Origin: CAZFQG01 sp964520785
GTDB taxonomy: Bacteria; Planctomycetota; Planctomycetia; Pirellulales; Thermoguttaceae
Direction: 5' to 3'
DNA: 63,522 bases
Assembly (NCBI GenBank): GCA_964520785.1
Contig: CAZFQG010000008.1
Span: 1-63,522, forward strand
Part shown: one piece after another, positions 1 to 8,821 of the stretch
How the letters are laid out: the number at the start of each line of letters is the position of its first letter
Position numbering within the stretch: position 1 is the first letter of the stretch
Translations under genes and position numbers: made by a program
The notes under the pieces: generated by a model
Told to the model about the DNA's origin: nothing
What the model saw: the letters and a program-made list of their open reading frames with translations, nothing else
Database searches by the model: none

Positions 1-12
1 CAACGGTTTTGG

Positions 13-1452
13 TCAGCCGTGCGAAAACCGCAGATTGTGGCCGCGTTGAGTATAGACGGCGACGTCGTCGATGAATCCGTCGAAATCGCGCCCGCCGTCT
101 CCCGCTCGGTGATTGCCGATATTCAGTCCCAGCATCGGCGGAATCTCGCCGCTGATGGCGACTTCGTCGCGCAACGCACCGTTGTGGAAATACTGGACGA
201 GACCCGCATCGGCGTCGTAGACCATGACCACGTGGTACCACTCTCCGGGGGTGATTTCGGGGCCGGTCGTGTCCGACGTGAGCCCTTCGAAGAACCACTC
301 GGCGTCATGGACGCCGGAGGCCTCTCGCAGACCGAACGAGAGGGAGTACCCTGGAAAACTCTCGTACACGTACGGCCGCGAATCCGAACCGTCGCCGCTG
401 ACGTCGGTATAGTTGTACCAGGCCGAGACGGTGATCTGCTTATCTCGCGCCGGATCGGCCACCTCGCGGGGAATCTCGACGTACGTGCCGTTCCCGCTTT
501 CCGGTCCGCTGTCGAGTTTCAATGCGCCGGTGCCTTTGATGAATTCTCCCGGCTCATTCGTAATGCTGGTGAATTCCCCACCGTGGGGAATGCCTTGGTA
601 GAACTGGTTGTTGACTGCGCTCGCGTAGCCAGCGTCAAAAGTCCAATAAGCCTGGAGGGGGCTGGTGGGAATGGGCTCGGGCGAGGGCGGGCCGGGCGTC
701 ACGGCGACCGTTTCCGGAGTGAGCGTGCCTTCGTACAGCCCCTCGATACCTGCGGCGTCGATGAGACCGTTGTACACGGCGAAATCATCGACATAACCTT
801 TCCAGTTCCGCGAGCCGTCCCCCGCGCGGTGATTGCCGATATTCATTCCGGCGGTCGGCTGCTTCAGGATATTCGAGGGAAGCGTGTTCCCCAATACACC
901 GTCGAAGTACAAATTGATGGAGCCGACGCTGCCGGCGGCGTGGTCGTAGATGATCGCCAAGTGGTGCCACTGGCCGTCGTTGACGACCGGTCCGTCGACA
1001 GCCTGCGGGCTGGCATCGAAGCCTTCGAAGAAGCATTCGATATCCCGCGCGCCGGAAGCGTCGCGCAGGCCGGCGCCGACGGTCCAGGTCGGCAGGGTCT
1101 CGAAAATGAAGTTCCTCGCGTCGGTCGCCTGGGTTCCGAGGGAATCGTCGAACTTGTACCAGGTCGTGATCGTGAACGAACAGGGGTTGTAGTCCGGAAT
1201 GACCGATCCGGCCAAATTCACGTAATCTCCGCTCGGCGTGTCGTGGGCGATCTTCAAAGCTCCCGTCCCACGGACGAATTCACCCGGCCCGGTGCCGATG
1301 GACACGCCGGAGCCGACCGCCGTCCCGTCAATTCCTCCACTCACGGAATTGGAGTAGTCGGAATCGAAGGTCCAATACTGGATGAGCCCCCCGGAAACGG
1401 GAAGCGGGGCCATGCTCCCCACGAGCGCGGCCAAGATCAAGAAGTTCCTCAT
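13..1452 (-). CDS. Secreted double LamG-domain protein, 3' end disrupted or cut by window edge
   Basis: This is a secreted protein with two concanavalin-like LamG domains (about residues 25-245 and 265-479), the fold used for glycan or matrix binding. I start it at the ATG at 1452, which is preceded by GAGGAGG and followed by a hydrophobic signal peptide (MRNFLILAALVGS). It is a close paralogue of the protein at 2034-4694, sharing the N-DxDGxIDDxAVY-type block at the end of each LamG domain. It ends at a stop codon just after DDVAVY, well short of the propeller, dockerin and PEP-CTERM parts of the paralogue. The next frame continues with LNAATICGF, matching IDAAGIEGL at the same place in its own first LamG, so a frameshift near 40-60 is likely and the true gene probably runs off the left edge. 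Confidence 0.75.
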   Translation of the reverse strand: MRNFLILAALVGSMAPLPVSGGLIQYWTFDSDYSNSVSGGIDGTAVGSGVSIGTGPGEFVRGTGALKIAHDTPSGDYVNLAGSVIPDYNPCSFTITTWYKFDDSLGTQATDARNFIFETLPTWTVGAGLRDASGARDIECFFEGFDASPQAVDGPVVNDGQWHHLAIIYDHAAGSVGSINLYFDGVLGNTLPSNILKQPTAGMNIGNHRAGDGSRNWKGYVDDFAVYNGLIDAAGIEGLYEGTLTPETVAVTPGPPSPEPIPTSPLQAYWTFDAGYASAVNNQFYQGIPHGGEFTSITNEPGEFIKGTGALKLDSGPESGNGTYVEIPREVADPARDKQITVSAWYNYTDVSGDGSDSRPYVYESFPGYSLSFGLREASGVHDAEWFFEGLTSDTTGPEITPGEWYHVVMVYDADAGLVQYFHNGALRDEVAISGEIPPMLGLNIGNHRAGDGGRDFDGFIDDVAVYTQRGHNLRFSHG

Positions 1453-2033
1453 AGTGGCGTCCTCCTCATTTGAAACGCAGTTGTCATGAAGTAGTGAAAA
1501 AACCAACATTCAGCTCGGGCAAGCCTTCCGGGCCCGGACTCGCATGTCCGATACCCTTCGTCGCCGCCGGGGCCGATAATCGCACCAACAAAAACGCTAA
1601 CACTTCTCAAACACGATTCTAACAATTGCCGGGGGTTCGAGTCAACATAATAACGCGGCATCGCGAAAGATTTCAGCCGAGCGCCAGGGATGTGGCGTTC
1701 GTGACAATCCATAACCCTTTTTATACCAGATACTTGCGAATTCGACTCTCGTCCCGATCATATCAAGATATTGTAGTTGAAATCAAGGTCCCTGCAATGG
1801 GCCGGAGCGGTTTTCGAGGAGTTTTAACAGTTTCCAAACAATCCAAGGAGGTTCTGAAAAGGGGGGCGATGCCGCCAAGGCACCGCCCCCAAGGGTGGTC
1901 TTCGCCAACTCCAGGCCTGCCCCTTTACGCGTTAGCTCACCGCGCGGCGAACGGCCCTCGAATCAGACACGTCGCCGTTGAACGGGCCGTTACCAAGCCT
2001 CCCATGTCGCCGGAGGCTTGCCGGTAGCGGTGT
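1453..2033. other. Intergenic region between the LamG paralogues
   Basis: This stretch of about 580 bases has no convincing gene; the one longer open frame on the plus strand has no usable ribosome binding site and no recognisable protein features. It holds the putative terminator of the upstream LamG gene (1857-1890) and a 21-base element at 1821-1841 that recurs with two mismatches at 4884-4904 upstream of the paralogue. It should also carry the promoter of the left LamG gene. Confidence 0.6.
1857..1890 (-). terminator. Rho-independent terminator of the 886-aa LamG gene
   Basis: Read on the minus strand, two 12-base arms (1879-1890 and 1862-1873) pair with a single mismatch around the five-base loop at 1874-1878. 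They are followed by C and then TTTT (1861-1857). It lies about 145 bases beyond the stop of the upstream LamG gene and before the next LamG gene, so it separates the two transcription units. Confidence 0.6.
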
Positions 2034-4694
2034 CTAGCACTCGCGGCGCGTGGGACGCCTGAAGCAGGCGGCGACGATTCCGGTGAGCATCAGAAGGACG
2101 GTACCGGGTTCGGGCACGGCGGCCGGGGTGCCGGACCCCCAGTTGGCGCGGACGATGTCGAGATCGGCACTGCCGACAATGCCGTCGCCGGAAGGATCGC
2201 CCTGGGCGGCGCCGGAGACCGCCTGTCCCCAGTTGGATCGGACGATGTCCAAGTCGGCGCTGCCGACGAATCCGTCGCCGTTGAGGTCGCCCGGAATGCC
2301 ATCGGCGGTTTCCAGAACGAATTCATAGACCCGGTCCAGAGCGAAATCAAGCAGGAAGAGGCGTTTTCCGTCGGCCGAGACTTCGAGACAATCCCACCAG
2401 CCGGAGTTCTCAACGACCCCCCCGATGTTCTCGATCATCGTGCCGACGTCGCCAGTGGTGATGTCCACGCGGACGACGCGGGAATCACTCGTGAGCACGA
2501 ATAGATCGTTCGTAAGCGGATCGGTGACCAAAGATCTCGGGCCATCAATCGTCTCATTGAGCGCCAGTTCGACCACGGTGTCGATTGCGGTGATCTCAAA
2601 AATCGAATTCGCGCCGGGATCGGCCACGAATATGCGATTGCTGGAAATGGCGATATCGGCCGGGTCGACGAAAACGGAACCGACTCCGTCCGCGACATCG
2701 CTGTCGGCGACGATGGTCATTTCCCCCTCGGGGGTGTCGGTCGAGAAGACCCAGACTTCCTCGTAACCACCCGAGCCGCGGTCGACTGCCAGAATCCTAC
2801 CCACGGTCACCAGCCCGCCAAAATCGGGGCCGGCATAGCCTTCTGGAACGACGCACATGCCGACCGTATCGTCATCGATCGGGTTGTCCCATTCACTGAC
2901 CCAGAGTTCGTCCGTCTCGGCGGTCAAGTCGTATTTACGGACCGTCCCGGGGTAGTCGAAACTGACGAAGAGCTGACCGTCCACACCAACGATCGCGGCA
3001 GGGCGATCCGCGGCGAAGACTGAATTGGCGGAGCCGTCCGCGGTAATCTCGTAGATGCCGTCTTCGGCACCCCTTTGACGGCGTCCCACGAATAACTGTC
3101 CGGTCACTTCGTCGAAGAAGACTCCTTGCGGATTCTGGAAGTCGATTTCACGAGCAAGTTTCCATCCCGCTTCGACGACCTCGGCACTTGGGAACTGTGC
3201 GAGCGAGTCGGACACGGGAACGTTCAAAGGAGTATAAGTTCCCTCGAAGAGCCCGGCGACTGCTTCGGCGGTCAGAACTCCGTGAAAAACCGCGACGTCG
3301 TCGATGAAGCCGTCGAAATCGCGTTCGCCGTTGCCGGCTCGGTGGTTTCCGATATTCAGCCCGGTCATTCCGGGGATCGATTCCGATACCGGCACGTCGT
3401 CGCGGAGTTCGCCGTTGTGGTAGAATTGAGCGCGCCCGACGTCCATATCCAGCACCATGACGGCGTGATTCCACTCGCCGGAGGTGATGATCGGGCCCGA
3501 GGTATCGGAAGCGAGTCCTTCGAACCACCACTCGGCGTCACGCGTGCCGGCACCGTCATCGCGCAGCCCAAACGAGAGCGAGTAGCCCGGGGAGGATTCC
3601 CAGACGAAGCTTCGGGTATCCGAGCCGTCGCCACTGATGTCCGTGTAGTTGTACCAAGCAGAGACGGTGATTTGCTTGTCGCGACCGACGTCGGCAACCT
3701 CCGTCGGAATCTCGACGAACGTCCGGTTCCCCGCACTAGGTCCGCTGTCGAGTTTGAGGGCTCCGGTCCCGTTCTTGAACTCGCCGGGGACGTTCGTGAT
3801 GCTCGTGAATTCACCCCCGTGCGGAATGCCCTGGTAGTAGTCGTTGTTGACGGCGCTCGAGTAGTCGGTGTCGAACGTCCAGTAAGCTTGCAGCGGATTA
3901 CTCGGGAGCGGGGGAGGAGCGTCCGGGCCGGGAGTGACCGGAACGGTCTCGGGGGTGTAAGTTCCGAAGTACAGTCCCATGACGCCGGCGTCGTCGATCG
4001 TGCCGTTGTATACGGCGAAATCGTCGATGTAGCCCTTCCAATTGCGTCCGCCGTCTCCGGCGCGGTGGTTGCCGATATTCATGCCGGCAATGGGCTGGGC
4101 AAGCGTGACCGACGAGAGGATGCTCGTGAGAATCCCGTCAAAATAGAGGTTGATCGAACCGTTTACGCCCTCCGCGTGGTCGTAGACCATGGCCAGATGA
4201 TGCCACTGCCCATCGTTGACGATCGGTCCCGCATCTTCATAGACGCTCGTCGTTGCCCCCTGGAAATAGCACTCGATGTCGCGGTTGCCCGTACCGTCAT
4301 CGCGGAGCCCCGCGCCGGCCGTCCAGGTCGGGAACGTCTCGAAAAGGAAATTCCGCGCGTCGGTCGGCTGGGTGCCGAGCGTGTCGTCGAACTTGTACCA
4401 GGTCGTCACGGTGAACGCGCAGGGATTGTAATCCGGAATGACCGCCCCTTCGACGTGGAAATAATCGCCGCTGGGCGTGTCGTGGGCGATCTTCATCGCC
4501 CCGGCGCCGACACGGTACTCGTCCGCGCCGGTGCCGATGGAGACGCCGGTACCCATAACCGTTCCGGCGAGTCCGCCGTCGACGGAGTTGGTGAAGTCAC
4601 CGTCGAACGTCCAATACTGCATCAACTGGGCGCGAGCCGTGCTTGCGCAAGTGACCGCGATTAACGTCGCGGCCGTCCATGTGAGCCTTCTCAT
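2034..4694 (-). CDS. Secreted LamG x2 / beta-propeller / dockerin-like / PEP-CTERM protein
   Basis: Cell-surface protein of 886 residues. The start is the ATG at 4694, behind GGAGGAAG and ahead of a signal peptide ending near TARAQ (residues 1-23). Domains in order are LamG (about 24-245), LamG (about 265-480), an NHL/SMP-30-like beta-propeller (about 500-790), two Ca-binding dockerin-like repeats (DLNGDGFVGSADLDIV and DPSGDGIVGSADLDIV, about 799-856), and a C-terminal PEP-CTERM tail with VPEPG, a hydrophobic segment and basic residues (about 860-886). PEP-CTERM proteins are processed by exosortase/EpsH systems, so it is probably sorted to the cell surface or matrix. It is a tandem paralogue of the truncated protein to its left. 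Its ligand is unknown; the LamG pair suggests glycan binding. Confidence 0.88.
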   Translation of the reverse strand: MRRLTWTAATLIAVTCASTARAQLMQYWTFDGDFTNSVDGGLAGTVMGTGVSIGTGADEYRVGAGAMKIAHDTPSGDYFHVEGAVIPDYNPCAFTVTTWYKFDDTLGTQPTDARNFLFETFPTWTAGAGLRDDGTGNRDIECYFQGATTSVYEDAGPIVNDGQWHHLAMVYDHAEGVNGSINLYFDGILTSILSSVTLAQPIAGMNIGNHRAGDGGRNWKGYIDDFAVYNGTIDDAGVMGLYFGTYTPETVPVTPGPDAPPPLPSNPLQAYWTFDTDYSSAVNNDYYQGIPHGGEFTSITNVPGEFKNGTGALKLDSGPSAGNRTFVEIPTEVADVGRDKQITVSAWYNYTDISGDGSDTRSFVWESSPGYSLSFGLRDDGAGTRDAEWWFEGLASDTSGPIITSGEWNHAVMVLDMDVGRAQFYHNGELRDDVPVSESIPGMTGLNIGNHRAGNGERDFDGFIDDVAVFHGVLTAEAVAGLFEGTYTPLNVPVSDSLAQFPSAEVVEAGWKLAREIDFQNPQGVFFDEVTGQLFVGRRQRGAEDGIYEITADGSANSVFAADRPAAIVGVDGQLFVSFDYPGTVRKYDLTAETDELWVSEWDNPIDDDTVGMCVVPEGYAGPDFGGLVTVGRILAVDRGSGGYEEVWVFSTDTPEGEMTIVADSDVADGVGSVFVDPADIAISSNRIFVADPGANSIFEITAIDTVVELALNETIDGPRSLVTDPLTNDLFVLTSDSRVVRVDITTGDVGTMIENIGGVVENSGWWDCLEVSADGKRLFLLDFALDRVYEFVLETADGIPGDLNGDGFVGSADLDIVRSNWGQAVSGAAQGDPSGDGIVGSADLDIVRANWGSGTPAAVPEPGTVLLMLTGIVAACFRRPTRREC

Positions 4695-5124
4695 CGTGCT
4701 CTTCCTCCGAAACAAACAGGACCATCTTATGATACCGGACCGCACGCGCGGCCCTTGACGCGAACACCGCCGCCGGAAACGTCTCGCGTGGGGATACGCT
4801 CGAGTCGGTGGCGGGACGGCATTTCTCGGATCAGTGTAATGAGGGCCCGGAGTCGAACAACCTTTGAAACCGGTTTCCAGACGGTTTTAACGGATTCCAA
4901 ACAAAGAAGGCCACGACACGTTATGAGGAGGTTAGGGGATCATTTCGGGTTCCCGATTGCCGCTTATTGCCCCCCCCCGTTTTAGCCGGGCGAAACGCGG
5001 TCGTTTTTTGCCTCTTGCTTCGTACCGTCACACGGTACCGAACCGCGAGAAACCAAACACACCTTCAATTGGATGGGAGAACCGCCAAGTCCGGGGTTTG
5101 GTCTTTTTCCAGGAAGAGACTACA
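4695..5124. other. Divergent intergenic region
   Basis: About 430 bases lie between the divergent starts of the LamG/PEP-CTERM gene and the membrane-protein gene. I see no supported gene. It includes the 21-base element at 4884-4904 shared with 1821-1841, and a run of nine C residues near 4970-4978. Promoters for both genes should lie here, but I could not assign them with confidence. Confidence 0.5.
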
Positions 5125-6216
5125 ATGGACACTGGAAGGCCCATTTTTGAGGATTTGGCTCTCCCGAATCGTTGTTTGCCCCCTATTCCGTTTCGACTCG
5201 GTAATTCATCTGCCATGGCCGTTGAGACGACCCGACTGACGCCGGAGACAGTCGAGCCGAGGCGACAACCCTGGTTGTTTTCGCCGTGGGTCGACCTATT
5301 GTTCATCGCGAACGTCGCCTGGATATTGGCGTTTCTTCCCGGTTTCGTCGATTCCGATGGGCAGCCCTTTTCCCATTTCTGGACCGTTTACTTCCTGGCC
5401 ACGCCCCACCGCTGGCTCACGCTGTTTCTCGTCGCTGCCGATCCCCAGTGCCGCGCCGGCCGCGAAGTCTGGTTCGCCGGCATCGCGGTCGCCGTCGGTC
5501 TCCTCGTCGCGATGCTCTACGTCCTGGCGGGGAATCTCGAACTGCTCGCCTTCGGCTATGCCGTCCTCGTGGCGTGGCACTTCGCCGCCCAGCATTCGGG
5601 CATTCTCCGCATCTACTCGCGGCGACGAGGAACCGCCGGATGGCGTAGCCTGGAAATCTGGGGTCCTCGGTTTTTCGTCACTTACGCGGGTCTGCGCATT
5701 TTGCCTGGTTTCGACAGATTCGCGGCGGCGGCCGGTCTCCCGCTGGAGACACTGGACTGGGCCTTTCTGGCGATTCCGTGCGCGATGGTCCTCGCGGAAC
5801 TCTCGTACGGCCGGGCGGCCAATATCCCCAAGCTGCTTTACATGCTCAGCTTTTCGTCGCTGTTCGCCGCGGTGATCTTCGCCGCAAGGGCCCACGACAG
5901 GGCACTGTGCCTGGCCCTTTTTACGGCGGCGACCGCGTTCCATTCGATTGAATACATGGCCGTCGTTTTCCGGTACGTCCAACGCCGCGGAGAGTGCGGC
6001 GCGGACGCCCCGATCCGCGCGTTTTCGCGAAACGTCCCACTTGCGCTGGCATGGTACATCGTGGGTTCCGGAGTAATCTATGCTTTCGGAAACCAACTAC
6101 TGCTGGGAGTCTGGTTCGCGGTAAACCTGTGGGCGTCGATCCTGCACTGCGCCTTCGACGGAATGATTTGGAAGCTTCGCCGCCGTACTCTGGGGGAGGT
6201 GTTCGAACTCAAATGA
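5125..6216 (+). CDS. Polytopic inner-membrane protein with conserved histidines
   Basis: A 363-residue membrane protein of unknown function. I start it at the ATG at 5125 behind AGGAAGAG; another ATG at 5215 would remove a polar N-terminus. From about residue 55 to the end it has around eight to ten hydrophobic segments. Histidines sit at membrane borders in ATPHRWLTL, WHFAAQHSG, FHSIEYM and LHCAFDGMIWKLRR. A terminal H-x3-D-x2-I-W-K-x-R signature and scattered histidines recall membrane di-iron or Brp/Blh-like proteins, but this is only a resemblance. The stop overlaps the start of the next gene (ATGA), so it is translationally coupled to the TPR protein and the two probably act together. 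Confidence 0.8.
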   Translation: MDTGRPIFEDLALPNRCLPPIPFRLGNSSAMAVETTRLTPETVEPRRQPWLFSPWVDLLFIANVAWILAFLPGFVDSDGQPFSHFWTVYFLATPHRWLTLFLVAADPQCRAGREVWFAGIAVAVGLLVAMLYVLAGNLELLAFGYAVLVAWHFAAQHSGILRIYSRRRGTAGWRSLEIWGPRFFVTYAGLRILPGFDRFAAAAGLPLETLDWAFLAIPCAMVLAELSYGRAANIPKLLYMLSFSSLFAAVIFAARAHDRALCLALFTAATAFHSIEYMAVVFRYVQRRGECGADAPIRAFSRNVPLALAWYIVGSGVIYAFGNQLLLGVWFAVNLWASILHCAFDGMIWKLRRRTLGEVFELK

Positions 6217-7454
6217 ACGAAAACCGGTCCCCTTCACTGTTGGCCCAGCGGCTCGTCGCCGTCGCCGTCGCCTTGCTTTTCGCCGTCGGTACGTTGTTTT
6301 TGTCCATCGACGTTCCCCGCTCGCAGTGGCTTATCCCGCTGTCTCCTTTCGGATGGCATCGCCTAATCGTCGTTTACGCCGTCGCGGCCCTGCCGCTGGC
6401 GTGGCTGATCGGTTCGCTAACCCCGAACCGTCTTATCTTCGCGGTTCCGGCGATCGTCCTCGGGGTGGCCGGGGTGCTGGCAAGCGCCTGGTTCGGCCCG
6501 GAGATCGGCCGATTCCTCCACCGGTACGAGAGCGGCTTTCTCGCGCGCCATCTGATTCGAATCGCCTGGTGCGTTGCCCTGGAGGCACCATGGTTCGCCG
6601 CCGCGGCCGCCTCCTTCGACAAGGAACGGATTTCCCGACACGCGGCCGCCCTGGCCTTGGTAGCGGGGCTGTTCCCGGCCGCATTCTATGCCCACGTACT
6701 CTGCCAGACCCGGACTGAAACCGCTACGGATTTCTGGCGGAAATGGCGCGTCGTGCGCGCCCGCGAGGAAGTCTGGCGGCTCGTCGACGTCGGCAGCCAA
6801 TTCCCTCTGGGGGAGGAAGAGGACGGATCGGGCGGGGTGGTCGACGTTTCCGCCCTCACGGCGATGGAAAGGCTCGACGAGAACTATGAAAACCTCTGGT
6901 TGGAAATCAACCGGCTTCAGGCGGTGCGGTCGCCCACGAAGGAGACGCGGCTTCTACTGGCGGATCATCTGATCGCCTTGGACGCGTGGCGCTACGCGAA
7001 GAGGGCCATCGGCGAATTGGCCGAGCAAGACGTGACCGCGGCGTTGCGAGTGGCGCAGATTCTTCAGCGCGAGGAGGCGTGGGAGGAAAGCAACAAGGCC
7101 TTTCTCGGCGCGATGAAGCTCGCCCCGACCGCCGGCGACGACGCGCCCTCCTTGCGGGCCTACATTTACGATTCCCTGGCGTACAACGCTCGGGAGTTGA
7201 ACCGGCCGGAGGCGGCGGAGGCATGGTATCGCCGGGCCCTGGAGGAACTGCCGGAGTACACCGCCCACTTCCACAACCAGTTGGGCCGACATTTCGAGCT
7301 GCTCGGCCGCGTCCATGAAGCCGAGGAGCACTTCTTCCTCGCCCACGAAACCGATCCGGAACGGTTCCCCGAGTCGAAGGGACTGGTCAATCGGATTCTC
7401 TCCAACGGCACTCCGGTGGGAATCTTCGCGCCGGAGGCGGCGAATTACCGGTAG
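6213..7454 (+). CDS. Membrane-anchored tetratricopeptide-repeat protein
   Basis: A 413-residue protein whose ATG at 6213 overlaps the stop of the preceding membrane-protein gene and is preceded by GGGGGAGG. The open frame extends further upstream, but that part overlaps the neighbour and lacks membrane or domain logic. The first ~165 residues hold about five hydrophobic segments. The C-terminal half (about 200-400) has helical TPR-like repeats, for example around AEAWYRRALEELPEYTAHF and LGRVHEAEEHFFLAHETDP. TPR modules scaffold protein complexes, and here they would face one side of the membrane. Partner and function are unknown; the coupling suggests the upstream polytopic protein as partner. 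Confidence 0.82.
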   Translation: MNENRSPSLLAQRLVAVAVALLFAVGTLFLSIDVPRSQWLIPLSPFGWHRLIVVYAVAALPLAWLIGSLTPNRLIFAVPAIVLGVAGVLASAWFGPEIGRFLHRYESGFLARHLIRIAWCVALEAPWFAAAAASFDKERISRHAAALALVAGLFPAAFYAHVLCQTRTETATDFWRKWRVVRAREEVWRLVDVGSQFPLGEEEDGSGGVVDVSALTAMERLDENYENLWLEINRLQAVRSPTKETRLLLADHLIALDAWRYAKRAIGELAEQDVTAALRVAQILQREEAWEESNKAFLGAMKLAPTAGDDAPSLRAYIYDSLAYNARELNRPEAAEAWYRRALEELPEYTAHFHNQLGRHFELLGRVHEAEEHFFLAHETDPERFPESKGLVNRILSNGTPVGIFAPEAANYR

Positions 7455-7572
7455 ACGCACGGAAGCAAGGGGGCTTTACCCTTCGCCTCCACTTGGAGAG
7501 TTCTCGCTTCCTCCGTCGCGTCTTGAGGTCCTCCATCCGTCGAGGCACGTGGAATCGGCACGGCTCGGGAGG

Positions 7573-7594
7573 GGGTCCCGCGGACCCTTGTTTC
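7573..7594 (+). terminator. Possible terminator hairpin after the TPR gene
   Basis: GGGTCC and GGACCC form a six-base perfect stem around CGC at 7573-7587, followed by TTGTTT. It lies about 120 bases beyond the TPR gene stop and before the convergent esterase stop. The T-tract is short, so this is a modest candidate. Confidence 0.35.
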
Positions 7595-7661
7595 CCTCTA
7601 TATCCACGGCCCGGTCAACCCCGCGTTGCATGGGACAGGGGGCCGGACTCACTCACCTCGG

Positions 7662-8759
7662 TCACCAACCGTCGGCTACTTTCTGGATAACCGGCCAAGC
7701 GAGTTTCGGATAGAACTGGTGACCGCCGTCGCCAATCAGGAGTTGAAGGTTCTCCGGGGAACCGGCCGTTTGGAATATCCGCGCGGCGCGCGCGGCGCCT
7801 TGGCGTACGGCGGCTATGGGAGCAAGATGGTCTTTCGCCGCGGCAACGACGATCAGGTCCCGAGGCGCGATCAGGCCGGCCAAATCGGGCATGTCCGCCA
7901 AGGCGTAGATGCCCGGCAGATACCCGCACGCGCAGCGGGCCGGCAGGGCGAGCCAGGAATCGGCGAAAGGGCAGAACGAGCAGGAGACCACGGCGAGACG
8001 GATGCGGGGGTCGACGCAGGCGGCGTAGAAAGCCACCGTCCCACCCGCCGAGTTCCCCATGCAGGCGATGCGATCGTCATCCAGATATGATTGGAACCGG
8101 ATGAAATCGATGGTCCGCATAACATCGAGTACGCGGCCGCCGGTCATCGGCCGGCCGCAATGGAGGGCCCGTAACGAAGCATCGCGGCAAGCCACGCCGC
8201 TCTCGGCTCGTTCGCCGAAGCCCCTTTGTTCAACGGCAATCGCGGCCCAGCCCCGAGCGACGGCCTGTACGGCGAGATCGCGTCCCCCCTTCATGGATGC
8301 GCGGTCGCGATCGGCCTTCGCCCGACCGATGGAGATATGCATTCCCGGTGAATGTCCTTGCAGGCAGATCATCACGGGAAACGGCGGCCGGCGTCCCTTG
8401 GGCAACAGGAGGTAACCCGGAACGACTTCACCCGGTTCGGCGACGAACTCGATTCGATCGACCGTGTACCCATCGGTCTCCGCGTCGTGTTGCCGTTCGA
8501 TACGGAACTCCAAAGGTCCGTCGGCGACGGGCGCGACGGCGAGGATTTTCACCAATTGTTCTCGGAGATTCGTTTGCCAGTCGACGAAGTCGCGCCCTTG
8601 GTCAAATGCCATCCTAGGAACGGTCCGATCCACGATCTTCGATTCCGTGCTCCAGACGCGATCCGTTGCCGTCTCCTCGGCGCCGGTGCCGGCGACCGCG
8701 AGGAAGAGACCGAGAACCGTCGACAACGCGATACGAACGTGCGATTCTTGTCGTTTCAT
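7662..8759 (-). CDS. Secreted alpha/beta-hydrolase, acetyl-xylan-esterase / dienelactone-hydrolase-like
   Basis: An exported hydrolase of 365 residues. I choose the ATG at 8759 because a signal peptide follows directly (MKRQESHVRIALSTVLGLFL, cleavage near GTGAEE) and longer starts run into the upstream DUF1559 gene. The fold markers are the oxyanion strand ICLQGHSPG, the strand AAIAVEQRGFGER, the nucleophile elbow GNSAGG with catalytic Ser, a probable acidic residue in the KDHLAP region, and the catalytic His in GDGGHQFYP. This matches the large family of planctomycete acetyl xylan esterase-like (AXE1/DLH) enzymes, which remove acyl groups from polysaccharides. It is downstream of the DUF1559 gene on the same strand with about 60 bases between. 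The exact substrate is not decided by sequence. Confidence 0.85.
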   Translation of the reverse strand: MKRQESHVRIALSTVLGLFLAVAGTGAEETATDRVWSTESKIVDRTVPRMAFDQGRDFVDWQTNLREQLVKILAVAPVADGPLEFRIERQHDAETDGYTVDRIEFVAEPGEVVPGYLLLPKGRRPPFPVMICLQGHSPGMHISIGRAKADRDRASMKGGRDLAVQAVARGWAAIAVEQRGFGERAESGVACRDASLRALHCGRPMTGGRVLDVMRTIDFIRFQSYLDDDRIACMGNSAGGTVAFYAACVDPRIRLAVVSCSFCPFADSWLALPARCACGYLPGIYALADMPDLAGLIAPRDLIVVAAAKDHLAPIAAVRQGAARAARIFQTAGSPENLQLLIGDGGHQFYPKLAWPVIQKVADGW

Positions 8760-8821
8760 GCGGGACGTTCCGAGTGGTAAGCGGATTCGTCGCCAGACAT
8801 GGAGTCCCATGACCTGCATGG

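Noticed and set aside
1626..2027. 133-codon plus-strand frame between the LamG genes
   Set aside because: No ribosome site, Arg/Pro-rich random-looking sequence, and it overlaps the minus-strand terminator hairpin.
19..4664. Plus-strand frames of 484 and 512 codons over the LamG genes
   Set aside because: Antisense shadows of LamG coding sequence; Val/Arg-rich without recognisable domains, while the minus strand has signal peptides and complete domains.
4970..4978. Run of nine C residues as a phase-variation tract
   Set aside because: It lies upstream of the chosen start of the membrane protein, not in a coding frame or at promoter spacing that I can support.
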